A DNA stretch of 64,000 nt from Candidatus Eisenbacteria bacterium. Its GTDB lineage: Bacteria > Eisenbacteria > RBG-16-71-46 > SZUA-252. Where the stretch lies: NCBI GenBank assembly GCA_005893275.1, contig VBOW01000035.1, positions 16,665 through 80,664 of the forward strand. Direction: 5' to 3'. A program made the translations under genes and the position numbers. Of the stretch, positions 33,902 through 43,583 are shown piece after piece; within the stretch, counting starts at the first letter, position 1, and each line of letters starts with the position of its first letter. The notes below the pieces were generated by a model. It worked only from the letters and a program-made list of their open reading frames with translations, was not told the origin of the DNA and did not search any database.

Positions 33902-36304
33902 TCTCGTGCATGGCGCGCGGTCCCATCACTCCTAGTTCTCCTGAGCGCCGCTTCCTCCATCCGTGGCGGCGCTTCCGAGCCTTCCCGGTACGTCCGCGCG
34001 CGCGGAGACCGGTTCGAGGTCGTCACGGGCGGCGGCTCGCGTCCGATGTTCATCCGCGGCGTCAATCTTGGCGCAGGCACGGCCGGGCACTTCCCCGGAG
34101 AGTTCGCGATCACCAAGGCGGACTATCGCCGCTGGCTCCGATTCGCGCGGGCACTCCACGCGAACGCGATCCGCGTCTACGCGCTCCATCCCCCCGATTT
34201 CTATCAGGCGCTCAAGGAAGAAAACGAAGCGCACCCCAGGGAGCCCCTGTGGCTCTTTCAGGAGGTGTGGACCGAGCTTCCGGAGCGGAACGATTTCTGG
34301 GACCCGGCATTCATCCGGGGATTTGATTCGGAGATCAAGTCCTCCATCGACGCGATCCACGGAAACGCGGTGATCCCGCCGCGGCCGGGCCACGCGGCCG
34401 GGCGCTACGCGGCCGACGTCTCCCCCTACGTGGCGGGCTGGCTCCTGGGCCGCGAATGGGAGCCGTACGCCGTGCGCGTCACGCAGCGGACGCACCCCGG
34501 CGTGACCTCCTTCCGCGGAACCTTTTTCTCGGTCGAAGAAGGCACGCCGATGGAATGCTGGCTGGGGCGTGAGCTTGATCTGGCGGCGTCCTACGAGGCG
34601 GATCGCTACGGTCTGAGCCGTGCCGTTTCGTTCGTGAACTGGCCCACGCTGGACGTGATGCGCCATCCGACCGAAACGGAGCCGGGAGGGCACCAGGCCG
34701 AACACGACGAGGACGCGTTCTCGGTCGATCCTGGGAAGATTCGACCGATCCGGGGGCCCTCGCCGCTCAACCGGACGCTGGGCTATTTCGCGAACTATCA
34801 CGTGTACCCCTACTATCCCGATTTCATGAATCTCGATCCGGGGTACTCGGCGTATCGCGACAAGCACGGGGCATGCAATTACGCCGGATATCTCGCGGAT
34901 CTCAAGGCGCACACCCGGGGCATCCCTCTCCTCATCGGGGAATTCGGCGTTCCGACGAGCCGCGGCATCGCCCACCTGCAACCTCAGGGGATCAATCACG
35001 GCGGGATGTCCGAGGAGGAGCAGGGGCGACAGGATGTCCGCCTCGTCGAGGACATCCAGGGCACGGGCTGCGCCGGCGCGCTCTTGTTCGCGCTCTTCGA
35101 CGAATGGTTCAAGGTGAACTGGCTGGTCATGCGCGCGGAGCAGCCGCGCGACCGTGACCCCTTGTGGCACAACCTGCTCGACCCGGAGGAGAGCTACGGG
35201 CTCATCGGTTTCGATCCGCCCTCCGTGATCCACGTGGACGGGAACCCCGAGGACTGGGCCGGAATCGCTCCGTACGCCACGGCCGCGGAGGGGGCGCTCC
35301 TTCGCGCGCTGTACGTCACCTCGGACCAAAACCGCTTCTATGTGCGGATCGATCTCGCGGAGGCTCCTCGGCGCGGCGGAGAGGGACCGCGAACCGGTCC
35401 GGCGCCCCCGCCGATGATCGGAGTCTCCCTCGACGTGCTCGATCCCAAGCGCGGCGACCGCGGGCTGCCCCGGCCCCTTCGCGCGACCTGGTCCCGCGGA
35501 GCGGAATTCGTGCTGCTGATCGATCCGGGGGACCTGCGCGACCGCGGGAAGCGCCCGCCCAGGGCCGAGCTTTTCATCGACAAGGCGATGAACTATTCGG
35601 TTTGGTCGCGTGTGCTCGTGGACGGGCGCTTTGAATCCAACACGAGCCCGTTCCGTCCCGTGGCGAACGTGGACGGACGTTATATCCCGCTCATCATCGA
35701 GACGAACCGCGAGCGCGTCTCCCGAAGCGGCAAGGTGTACCCGTCACGACACCTCGACTGGGGCCGCCTGGAGCTCGGCCGCGAGCCCTCGCGCGCTCCC
35801 GCCTGGCCGGGCGGCGATTCGACCTTTGAATACGATCCGCACGCCGAGTGGGCCATGGACGAGGCGCGCGAAACGATCGAGATCGCCCTTCCCTGGGGCC
35901 TCTTGAACGTCGGGGATCCCTCGAGCCGGGCCGTTCTGGATGACAAGCCCGCGACGAGCGAGGTCGAAGTCTCCCGGACGGAGGGCATCGGGCTCCTGGC
36001 ATGGGCGACGAGGCTTCCCCTGTTCCGGGCCGATTCCCTCGGGCCGGCTCGGACGGGGCTCTCCGCACGGATCAAACCGGGCGAGGTCGATTTCCTGGGC
36101 CCGCCGGGCACCGCTCAAGGCGTTGTCGCACAAGAGCTTCGCGTGACCGCCCCCGAATCCAACTCCTATGTGTGGAAAGGATGGGAGATGCCGATGATCT
36201 CAGAGCGAATCAAGAAGTCTGCAAAGTGGTTGCGGGATTCTTTCGAGGGAATGGACGCCCGTGAGCAACGAAACCAAACGGACCTCGACGCGAAACGGGA
36301 ATAG
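33899..36304 (+). CDS. Secreted glycoside-hydrolase-like protein of the exopolysaccharide operon
   Basis: 801 residues if started at ATC 33899, which restores a signal peptide (RAVPSLLVLLSAASSIRGGA); ATG 34046 would remove it. Residues about 45-420 resemble a TIM-barrel glycosidase (FIRGVNLG, ANAIRVYALHPPDFY). Putative acid/base Glu lies in GREWEP (E186 or E188) and nucleophile E348 in IGEFGVP. After about residue 440 a beta domain (VIHVDGNPEDW) resembles carbohydrate-binding modules. Its end overlaps the next gene by 44 bp. By analogy with BcsZ and PgaB it may trim the polymer made by the operon. Confidence 0.72.
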   Translation: MSRAWRAVPSLLVLLSAASSIRGGASEPSRYVRARGDRFEVVTGGGSRPMFIRGVNLGAGTAGHFPGEFAITKADYRRWLRFARALHANAIRVYALHPPDFYQALKEENEAHPREPLWLFQEVWTELPERNDFWDPAFIRGFDSEIKSSIDAIHGNAVIPPRPGHAAGRYAADVSPYVAGWLLGREWEPYAVRVTQRTHPGVTSFRGTFFSVEEGTPMECWLGRELDLAASYEADRYGLSRAVSFVNWPTLDVMRHPTETEPGGHQAEHDEDAFSVDPGKIRPIRGPSPLNRTLGYFANYHVYPYYPDFMNLDPGYSAYRDKHGACNYAGYLADLKAHTRGIPLLIGEFGVPTSRGIAHLQPQGINHGGMSEEEQGRQDVRLVEDIQGTGCAGALLFALFDEWFKVNWLVMRAEQPRDRDPLWHNLLDPEESYGLIGFDPPSVIHVDGNPEDWAGIAPYATAAEGALLRALYVTSDQNRFYVRIDLAEAPRRGGEGPRTGPAPPPMIGVSLDVLDPKRGDRGLPRPLRATWSRGAEFVLLIDPGDLRDRGKRPPRAELFIDKAMNYSVWSRVLVDGRFESNTSPFRPVANVDGRYIPLIIETNRERVSRSGKVYPSRHLDWGRLELGREPSRAPAWPGGDSTFEYDPHAEWAMDEARETIEIALPWGLLNVGDPSSRAVLDDKPATSEVEVSRTEGIGLLAWATRLPLFRADSLGPARTGLSARIKPGEVDFLGPPGTAQGVVAQELRVTAPESNSYVWKGWEMPMISERIKKSAKWLRDSFEGMDAREQRNQTDLDAKRE

Positions 36305-37979
36305 CAAGGCGGGGAAACCGCAGATTAGAAAGGCGGCGGCGGCGCGCGTGGCGCGCCTGGCGCTGGCCGGCCTGATCGGCTCCGCCCTGTTCCCGCTCGC
36401 CGCGGCCGCGCGCTCGGATCCACCCCTGTCGCCCCCCGGGTTGATGCCGACCTCCGAGGCGGCCGAGGATTCCGTGGCCCGATCCGACGAGGCCTTGCGG
36501 GCCGCGAGGGAGTCGAGCGACCGCAAGGATTTCAGTAGAGCCGCCGCCACCCTACGCGAGGCCCTGAGGGATGACCCCGAAAACAGGGAGCTCCTCTCGC
36601 TCCTCGCGCGCGTGCTCGCGTGGTCGCGGCATTTCGACGAGTCGATCGCTGCCTACCGCAAACTTCTCGCGCTCCATCCCGACGACGCGTTCGACAGGGC
36701 GGGGTACGCCCGGGCGCTCGCATGGTCGGGCCGGAGCGACCGGTCGATCGCCGAGTTCCGGCGGGCGATCGCGGCCGACTCCACGGATTTGGAAACCCGT
36801 ATCGGCTACGCGCACGCTCTCTCCTGGAACGGCGATCTCGCCGGCGCATCGAGGGAATACCTGGAGGTGCTCAAGGCGGATCCCCGAAACGGCGACGCCT
36901 GGCTCGGGCTCGCTACCGTGGCCCGCTGGCGCGATGCGCCGACTGCGTCCGATGCCTTCACGGAGAAGGCGGCGTCGCGAGGCGCCGATGCCGAAGGGCT
37001 CAAGGAGGAGCGCGACGCGGTTCGCCTCGCGCTCCGTCCGGCGGTGGGAAGCGGGTGGCTGAGACACCGCGAGCGGCAGATCACATCCGATTCGACCGCG
37101 TTCAAGCTCGAGACCGTGGGCGGGTTCATCGACGGGCGCGCCACCCTGGCCCGCTCGGTCGGGATCCTGGTCCGTGGCTCGAGGCTCCACCAGTGGGAGA
37201 AGAACCCGGGCAACCCGCCGGACACGACCCTGAACTACGACCTGAACAGCACGGGAATCCGCGGCGACATGAGCTTCCTCCGGCGCTACCCGGTGCAGCT
37301 CGCCGCGGGGCTCGCGTACCAGCGGTTCGAGAGCAGAAATCCTCGCGTGCTCTACCCGTTGGGGCAGGACGACGACTTCTTCGGCTTCCACTCGCGGCTG
37401 TGGGGCTACTTCGGACGTTTCTCCCCGAGCCTCGGCGTGAGCCGGGATTTCGTCGCGATCAAGACGGTCGATGCCACGGGCGGAAACGTCCTCGTCCCGG
37501 GCGGCGTGACCGACGCGGGCCTGGACCTTCGCTGGGACTGGAGCGGGCGCGGCCACGCGGAGGGCTCCTTCTCCAGGGCAACCTACACGGACGACAACGA
37601 GCGCACGAGCGTGGCCGGATCCGTGGGATACCGCATCAACGCAAGGCAACCACGGCTCACCCTGGACTACGGGCTCACGTGGTCCGATTTCTCCAAGCCC
37701 TCCCCGAGCTACTTCACACCCCTCGAGAGCGTCAAACACGCGGCGGGCGTGACCGCTTCCGGCTACTCCGAGCGCGGGGCGCTCGACTACGGCGCCCGGT
37801 ACGAATTCTCGTTCCTGACCTCGACGAACTTCGACGACATCGCCTCCAACGTCTGGTCCGCGTACCTGAACGGGACGGTTCTCGGCGAGATCCCGCTGGG
37901 CGTGGAGGGCTACTACTCCGTGGACAACCACTCATACGCCACCTGGGGGCTCACGCTCTCAGGTTCGGTGCGCTGGTGA
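36261..37979 (+). CDS. TPR plus outer-membrane beta-barrel export protein (YaiO-like)
   Basis: 572 residues. An N-terminal hydrophobic segment (about 30-50) is followed by TPR repeats at residues 75-240 (LREALRDDPENRELLSLLARVLAW, IAAYRKLLALHPDDAFDRAG). A barrel-like C-terminal half of about 330 residues holds strands such as LRGSRLHQWEKNPG and WGLTLSGSVRW, with a terminal aromatic residue. This is the layout of PgaA, BcsC and YaiO, where TPRs face the periplasm and the barrel exports polysaccharide. GTG at 36261 overlaps the upstream gene by 44 bp. Residues 1-30 form a basic leader. Confidence 0.8.
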   Translation: MSNETKRTSTRNGNSKAGKPQIRKAAAARVARLALAGLIGSALFPLAAAARSDPPLSPPGLMPTSEAAEDSVARSDEALRAARESSDRKDFSRAAATLREALRDDPENRELLSLLARVLAWSRHFDESIAAYRKLLALHPDDAFDRAGYARALAWSGRSDRSIAEFRRAIAADSTDLETRIGYAHALSWNGDLAGASREYLEVLKADPRNGDAWLGLATVARWRDAPTASDAFTEKAASRGADAEGLKEERDAVRLALRPAVGSGWLRHRERQITSDSTAFKLETVGGFIDGRATLARSVGILVRGSRLHQWEKNPGNPPDTTLNYDLNSTGIRGDMSFLRRYPVQLAAGLAYQRFESRNPRVLYPLGQDDDFFGFHSRLWGYFGRFSPSLGVSRDFVAIKTVDATGGNVLVPGGVTDAGLDLRWDWSGRGHAEGSFSRATYTDDNERTSVAGSVGYRINARQPRLTLDYGLTWSDFSKPSPSYFTPLESVKHAAGVTASGYSERGALDYGARYEFSFLTSTNFDDIASNVWSAYLNGTVLGEIPLGVEGYYSVDNHSYATWGLTLSGSVRW

Positions 37980-37989
37980 GGAGGATGGC

Positions 37990-39072
37990 GTGATCGACTA
38001 CCAGGCCCTCCTGGTCACTCTGGGGCTCCTTCTCTGCATCGTGGCGCTCACGACCATCGCCGCCATTGCGAACAAGATCTATTCGGACCGCGAGGAGTCC
38101 TCGAAACGCGCCTTCCTGGAGCGCTTGAGGAAGCAATTCCTGCTCTTGAAGACCGGGATTCCCGAGGACCGCGCCGAGGCGATGGGGCAGATCGTCCATG
38201 CGCTCTCGGGCCGCTGGTCCGAGTTGGCGGCGGACGAAGTGAGCCAGCTCGAGCTGGCGCTGCGTCTCGACGTGATTCAGGCGATCGAAGAGGCGGGCGT
38301 CGTCCCCCGCTATCTCCGGAATGCGAGAAGCCCCATGAAGTGGACCCGCGCCCACGCGCTCCGGGTCCTCGGGGAGCTCAAAGTGCCGAGCTCCGTGCCG
38401 ACGCTCCTGAGGGCGCTCGAGGATAAGGACGCCGACGTGCGAAACGTCGCGGCGCGTTCGCTGGGCCGAATGAGGCTCCAGGCCGCCGAGGAGGCTCTCG
38501 TCCAGCTTCTGGGAAAGCATGATCAAGCGGTGTCGGCCCGGATCGCAGCGATCTGTATCGAGATGGGACCGCGCACCGCTCCCCTCCTGATCCGAACGCT
38601 CCGAGAGGGAGCGCCTAAGGCGCGCTTCTGGGCCGCGCGGATCCTGGGCGAGATCAAAGACGCGCGCGCCACGCGATCGCTCGGCGGCGCGGTCGCGGAC
38701 AGGGAACCCGACGTTCGCTCCGCCGCGGTCTGGGCCCTCGGCATGATCGCCGACCGTGCCAGCGCATCCCTGGTCGAGCCCTTGCTCCGGGACCCGGTCT
38801 GGTACGTCCAGGCGCACGCGGCCGAGGCGCTCGGCCGCATCGGAGACGCCAACGCGATCCCGGCGCTCGCCGAGGCGCTCAAGGATCGATCGTGGTGGGT
38901 CCGTAGGAACGCGCTCGACGCGCTCGTGCGGATGGGGGAAGCCGCGAAGGCAGCGCTTCTACGGACGCTGAACGGGGAGGACCGCTTCGCCCGCGATTGC
39001 GCGGTGGAGGCTCTGATGACGCTCGGAATGCCGCTCCCGGAGACCGCGGTGAGCGACGGAGGAGGTTCCTAG
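37990..39072 (+). CDS. Membrane-anchored HEAT-repeat protein
   Basis: 360 residues. The N-terminal span (LLVTLGLLLCIVALTTIAAIA) is followed by a coiled segment and then about seven HEAT-like repeats at residues 105-350 (WTRAHALRVLGELK, VRNVAARSLGRMRLQ, VRSAAVWALGMIADR, WWVRRNALDALVRMGE). The domain faces the cytosol or periplasm depending on topology. GTG follows a GAGGAGGA site. It sits between the export barrel and the synthase, so it may tether or regulate one of them. No equivalent exists in Pga, Bcs or Pel operons. Confidence 0.8.
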   Translation: MIDYQALLVTLGLLLCIVALTTIAAIANKIYSDREESSKRAFLERLRKQFLLLKTGIPEDRAEAMGQIVHALSGRWSELAADEVSQLELALRLDVIQAIEEAGVVPRYLRNARSPMKWTRAHALRVLGELKVPSSVPTLLRALEDKDADVRNVAARSLGRMRLQAAEEALVQLLGKHDQAVSARIAAICIEMGPRTAPLLIRTLREGAPKARFWAARILGEIKDARATRSLGGAVADREPDVRSAAVWALGMIADRASASLVEPLLRDPVWYVQAHAAEALGRIGDANAIPALAEALKDRSWWVRRNALDALVRMGEAAKAALLRTLNGEDRFARDCAVEALMTLGMPLPETAVSDGGGS

Positions 39073-39074
39073 AG

Positions 39075-40526
39075 ATGCCGGCGCTCACCGCACCCGAATG
39101 GCTCCTACCCGCGGTCAACGTGATCAGCTTGGTGATCCTCATCTATTTCAGCGCGCTTCAGCTTGTGTTGTTCGGGCTCTTGATTCTCTCCTTCTTCGAC
39201 ATGCGTCGCCGGCTCGCTCAGAACTTCTACGCCGACTACGAGGCGGTCGCGAAGTCTCACTTCACCTTCCCGATCACGGTGCTCGTGCCGGCGTACAACG
39301 AGGAGTCGAACGTGGCCGCGGCCGTGCGTTCGGTGCTGTCCCTCGATTACCCGCAGCACGAGATCATCGTCATCAACGACGGCTCGACCGACGGGACCCT
39401 GGACCGGCTGCGCAGCGAATACAAGTTGTCGCCCCGCGATACCGTCTATCGCAAGAGCTTGCCGATCGTCGGCCCCATCCGCGGCATCTACCGCTCGTCC
39501 ACGAATCCGAACCTCCTGGTCATCGACAAGGTGCACGCGGGAAAGAGCGCGGCGCTGAACGCGGGCATCAATCTTTCGCACTACCCCCTCGTCTGCACGA
39601 TCGACGCCGACTCGCTCTTCCAGGAGAATGCCCTCCTGCGCGTCGTGCGCCCGTTCCTCGAGGATCCGGACCGCGTCATAGCCGTGGGCGGCCAGGTTCG
39701 GGTGGCGAACGGATGCAAGGTGGAACGCGGGCGCATCGTGCAGCCCCGGCTGCCGCAGAACATCCTCGCGGCCTTCCAGGTCGTCGAATACCTGCGCGCG
39801 TTCGTGGCAAGCCGGCTCGGGCTTTCGGCCATGAACAACCTGCTCATCCTCTCGGGCGTGTTCAGCCTATTCCGGAAGGATGTGGTGATCGAGGTGGGGG
39901 GCTACCGCTCGGACGTGGTCACCGAGGATATGGAGCTGGTCCTGCGCCTGCATCGCCACATGCGGGACCAGAAGCGACCCTACGTCGTCCAGTTCCTCCC
40001 GGACCCCATCTGCTGGACCGAGGTGCCGCAGAAGATAGGCGCGCTCGCGCGCCAGCGAAACCGCTGGCACCGCGGGCTGATCCACTCCCTCTGGATTCAC
40101 CGCTCGCTCGCCTGGGGAAGCCGGTCGGGATCGTTGCGTTGGATCGGCCTGCCCTACTACGTCTTCTTCGAGGTACTTGGACCGATCGTGGAGCTGGTGG
40201 GCTACGTCCTGATCCCGATCGCGTTTTTCCTCGGGTTCCTCTCGCCGCTCTACTTTTGGGCCTTTCTCTTCCTGGCGATCACCTCGGGGGCATTCCTCTC
40301 CATCTCCGCGGTCTTCCTCGAGGAGCTCTCTTTCGGACTGTACCGGAGCTGGGGTGATTTCGCCCTCATGATCGGGGTCGGCGTGCTGGAGAACTTCTCC
40401 TACCGCCTCCTGACTCTCCTCTTCCGCCTCGGCGCCGTGCTCGATATCATTCTGGGGCGCGGAGGTTGGGGGAAGCAGGAGCGCGCCGGCTTCGACCGCA
40501 TCGGTTCCTCCCCCGCCAAAGCCTGA
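39075..40526 (+). CDS. Processive family 2 glycosyltransferase (membrane polysaccharide synthase)
   Basis: 483 residues. One span at the N-terminus is followed by the GT2 catalytic domain and four or five C-terminal spans. The nucleotide-binding Asp lies in INDGSTDGT (D102), the DxD metal site is DADS (D177, D179), the catalytic base is in VVTEDMEL, and the processivity motif QxxRW is RQRNRW (326-331). This matches PgaC or hyaluronan-type synthases. The last gene of a tight four-gene operon (GGAGG 9 nt upstream), it would polymerise and extrude the sugar chain. Sugar identity cannot be predicted. Confidence 0.93.
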   Translation: MPALTAPEWLLPAVNVISLVILIYFSALQLVLFGLLILSFFDMRRRLAQNFYADYEAVAKSHFTFPITVLVPAYNEESNVAAAVRSVLSLDYPQHEIIVINDGSTDGTLDRLRSEYKLSPRDTVYRKSLPIVGPIRGIYRSSTNPNLLVIDKVHAGKSAALNAGINLSHYPLVCTIDADSLFQENALLRVVRPFLEDPDRVIAVGGQVRVANGCKVERGRIVQPRLPQNILAAFQVVEYLRAFVASRLGLSAMNNLLILSGVFSLFRKDVVIEVGGYRSDVVTEDMELVLRLHRHMRDQKRPYVVQFLPDPICWTEVPQKIGALARQRNRWHRGLIHSLWIHRSLAWGSRSGSLRWIGLPYYVFFEVLGPIVELVGYVLIPIAFFLGFLSPLYFWAFLFLAITSGAFLSISAVFLEELSFGLYRSWGDFALMIGVGVLENFSYRLLTLLFRLGAVLDIILGRGGWGKQERAGFDRIGSSPAKA

Positions 40527-40568
40527 CCAGACGGCCGCGCCACTCTCCTGCCGGAAGGGGGTTTTTGC

Positions 40569-43500
40569 GTGCGGCTACGGGTCACCATCGTCGGGGTTTG
40601 CCTTCTTGCCGGCCTTGCTCCCAAGGCTCACGCCGTCGCTCCGATCTTCACCGAAACGCGCCTCCGCGGGACGCATGCCGCCGCGGCCGCGCTGGAGCGA
40701 CTCGCCCGCAAGCCCGCCGGGGTAGACCGGGCCGAACGCCTCCGGATCACGTCCTCACGGCACTACCGGGCGATCGTGATCCTTCTGCAGTTCCCGCCGG
40801 ACCCGGCCATACCGGGGGACCCGGGAAACCTCGCCGACACCCTGGCCCACCCCACGTCCGCCTTCGATACGCTCCTTTTCAGCGTGGGGACGCGGCCGGG
40901 CGGAAGCCTCCGCGACTATTACCGGGAGGTCTCGAGGGATTCCTTCGACATCAGCGGCGTGGTGACGCGCTGGTACACGGCGCCCCACCCGTATGGCTAT
41001 TACACGGACGCCCAGTCCGGATTCGGCGCCCCCCCCCGTAACGCGCAGCAGATGGCCTACGATGCCGTGACGCTCGCGGACCAGGACCTCGATTTTCGCC
41101 TCTTCGACAGCGATGGCCCGGACGGGATCCCGGACTCCGGTGATGACGACGGGTTCGTGGACGGGGTGTTCGTCGTCCACGCGGGGCCGGGGGGTGAGGA
41201 GACCGCGTCCGAGAACGACATCCATTCGCACAAGTGGACGCTTCCCAGCGTGTACGTGAGCGGCGATATCGGAGCCGGCGGCCCGATCAAGGCGAACGCG
41301 TACACGACCGAGGCGGAACGGTGGAAGGGCGCGGCCGCGGGCGGAGCCCCGCACACGGCGGTCAACCAGATCATGTCCATCGGGACCTTCTGCCACGAGT
41401 TCGGACACGTCCTGGGGCTCCCCGATCTCTACGACACGGGCCCCGTGAACACCGAGGGCATTGGCGAATGGGACCTCATGGGCTCGGGGAACTTCAACCA
41501 CGCCCCGGGCGAATCGCTCGGCACGAGCCCGGCGCACTTCTCGGCCTGGTCGAAGCAGACGCTGGGATGGGTCACGCCGACGATCGTCCCGGTGGATCAG
41601 ATCGGCACGGTGATTCAACCGGTCGAGTCGGGGGGAGCGACCTACCGCCTTTGGACCAACGGGGACAACATCGGCGAGTATTTCCTCGTCGAGAATCGTC
41701 AACCGGTCGGGTTCGATAGGGGGCTGGTGCGCCGGTCTGTCGAGATCGAGGGCCTTCAGGCTCACGGGCTCCTCATCTACCACGTCGATGAATCGGTGGT
41801 CGGAAACAACAATCCCGAGCACAAGATGGTCGACGTCGAGGAGGCGGGTGGGGTGGAGTCGGTCTCGGGTCCGGAGGGCGTGCAGAATCTGGACGTTCAT
41901 CGAGGTTTGACCGAGTCGCAGTCGGCTTGCGGCGCCGCGGCGAGCGTCACCGGAAATCGCGGGGAACGCTACGATCCGTGGCCCGGAGCGCTCCTCGCGA
42001 CCGAATTCAGTTCGACTTCCTGCCCCTCCAGCGCGTCGAACTGCGGCGACCTTTCGCAGGTCGCGATCCGGAACATCGTGGAGAACGGGGGCGTGATCAC
42101 AGCCGATCTCCTCGTGGCGGCCACCTCGGTGCAAAGGACGGCGATCGCCCTGGACGACGCCCCCCGGACGGGTACCCCGAACGACGGCGACGGGCTGGCC
42201 GAGCCTGGGGAGTCGGTCCGGCTGCGTTTTCCTCTGATCAACCCCGGCGCCTCGCCCACCCCGCCCCTCTACGCAAAGGTGACGTCTTTGGACGGCCTCA
42301 CAACCGTCACCGCGGGAGATTCCATCGCGTACGCCGCGGTCGGACCGGCCCAGACCGACTCGGGAACCACCGTGGAGGCGACGATCAACTCCTCGCCCGA
42401 CCCGATCGGCGCCGCATACCGCTACATGGTTTTCTCCCCGAACGGCCTCGTGCTGGCCGACACCGTGCAGTTGCTCCTCGGCGTGAAACGAGGCATCTGC
42501 GACGACTTCGAAGGAACCGCGCAGCCCTGGCACGGACTCGAGCGGTCGTGTTCGAACGGAAACGAGTGGCATCGCGAGTCGGGCCTGAACCACACGCCGG
42601 CCGGAGCCTGGGCCTGGAAGCTCGGGCCCGTGGGCCCCGTGGGCAGCTATGCGGCCGGAGAGGATGCTTCGCTCATCAGCCAGCCGGTTCGGCTCACCGG
42701 ATCGAACGATACGCTGAGCTTTTGGCAGCGATACAGCACGGAGACGGGGTCGGATGGGCTCTCCGTGGAAATCAGCACCGACGCGGGCGCGACGTGGACG
42801 CTCCTCCATCCCGTACCCGATTATCCGTTCACCGATCGCTGGAGCGGGACCCAGACCGTGTTCACCCAGGCGAAGGTGCCGCTCACAGGCTACAGCGGAA
42901 CCGTCCAGATCGGATTCCGCTTCCGGTCGTCGACGCTCACGTTCGGAGGCAGCGGCTGGTGGATCGACGACGTCTCGGTCAATGGCGATGCGACCTGTGC
43001 GACCACCGGCGCGGAAGTCATCCCCTTCGATGCCGAATACGACCCTGTCCAATCGCGGGTCCGGGTCACCTGGGATCTGGGCGGAGCCGGGTACCCCACC
43101 GTCGGGATCGAGCGGGCGCAGGACGGGGGATCGCGCGTCCGGGTCGCGAACCCGGTGGGATATTTCGGCCCGGGCGAATGGGAGGACCGCGATCTGGCGG
43201 CCGGGACCACCTATTCCTACTGGGTCACCGCGCCGCGCGAGGGAGCTCCGAATCTCGAGTACGGACCGGTCCGGGTGGCAATCCCCGCGAGCCCCCCGGC
43301 GCCGCGCGTTCTGGCGCTCGGGCCCGTGCGGCCGAACCCCTTCCATCCCGCGGCGACCCTGCCGGTGTCGCTGGACCGCGATGGCCGGTTCGTGTTGCGT
43401 GTCTTCCGCGTGAACGGAGCGCTGGTCCGCACGCTCCAGGACGGACCGGGGGCACCCGGCCTTCATCCTTATACCTGGGACGGTCGGGACGATCGCGGCG

Positions 43501-43583
43501 TCGCGGTCCCGGGAGGGGTGTACCTCATCGAGCTTACATCGGGCGGCAGAACCCGGGTGGCAAAGGCGGTCCTGCTTCGATGA
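40569..43583 (+). CDS. Secreted M6-family metalloprotease with FlgD-like C-terminus
   Basis: 1004 residues. A signal peptide ends near PKAHA. The zinc site is CHEFGHVLGLPDLYD (H276, E277, H280), an M6/immune-inhibitor-A-type HExxHxxGxxD motif. The MGSGNF Met-turn region follows. Beta domains around residues 620-810 (SLISQPVRLTGSNDTLSFWQRY) resemble MAM or carbohydrate-binding modules. The C-terminus (VLALGPVRPNPFHP, VFRVNGALVRTLQDG) is a FlgD-like sandwich used for secretion in this type of bacterium. The GTG start has GGAAGGGGG ahead. It likely degrades extracellular protein. Confidence 0.93.
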   Translation: MRLRVTIVGVCLLAGLAPKAHAVAPIFTETRLRGTHAAAAALERLARKPAGVDRAERLRITSSRHYRAIVILLQFPPDPAIPGDPGNLADTLAHPTSAFDTLLFSVGTRPGGSLRDYYREVSRDSFDISGVVTRWYTAPHPYGYYTDAQSGFGAPPRNAQQMAYDAVTLADQDLDFRLFDSDGPDGIPDSGDDDGFVDGVFVVHAGPGGEETASENDIHSHKWTLPSVYVSGDIGAGGPIKANAYTTEAERWKGAAAGGAPHTAVNQIMSIGTFCHEFGHVLGLPDLYDTGPVNTEGIGEWDLMGSGNFNHAPGESLGTSPAHFSAWSKQTLGWVTPTIVPVDQIGTVIQPVESGGATYRLWTNGDNIGEYFLVENRQPVGFDRGLVRRSVEIEGLQAHGLLIYHVDESVVGNNNPEHKMVDVEEAGGVESVSGPEGVQNLDVHRGLTESQSACGAAASVTGNRGERYDPWPGALLATEFSSTSCPSSASNCGDLSQVAIRNIVENGGVITADLLVAATSVQRTAIALDDAPRTGTPNDGDGLAEPGESVRLRFPLINPGASPTPPLYAKVTSLDGLTTVTAGDSIAYAAVGPAQTDSGTTVEATINSSPDPIGAAYRYMVFSPNGLVLADTVQLLLGVKRGICDDFEGTAQPWHGLERSCSNGNEWHRESGLNHTPAGAWAWKLGPVGPVGSYAAGEDASLISQPVRLTGSNDTLSFWQRYSTETGSDGLSVEISTDAGATWTLLHPVPDYPFTDRWSGTQTVFTQAKVPLTGYSGTVQIGFRFRSSTLTFGGSGWWIDDVSVNGDATCATTGAEVIPFDAEYDPVQSRVRVTWDLGGAGYPTVGIERAQDGGSRVRVANPVGYFGPGEWEDRDLAAGTTYSYWVTAPREGAPNLEYGPVRVAIPASPPAPRVLALGPVRPNPFHPAATLPVSLDRDGRFVLRVFRVNGALVRTLQDGPGAPGLHPYTWDGRDDRGVAVPGGVYLIELTSGGRTRVAKAVLLR

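Noticed and set aside
41031..41038. C8 homopolymer in the protease gene
   Set aside because: The frame remains open and the protein stays in sense on both sides (GFGAPPRNAQQ), so no indel is indicated.
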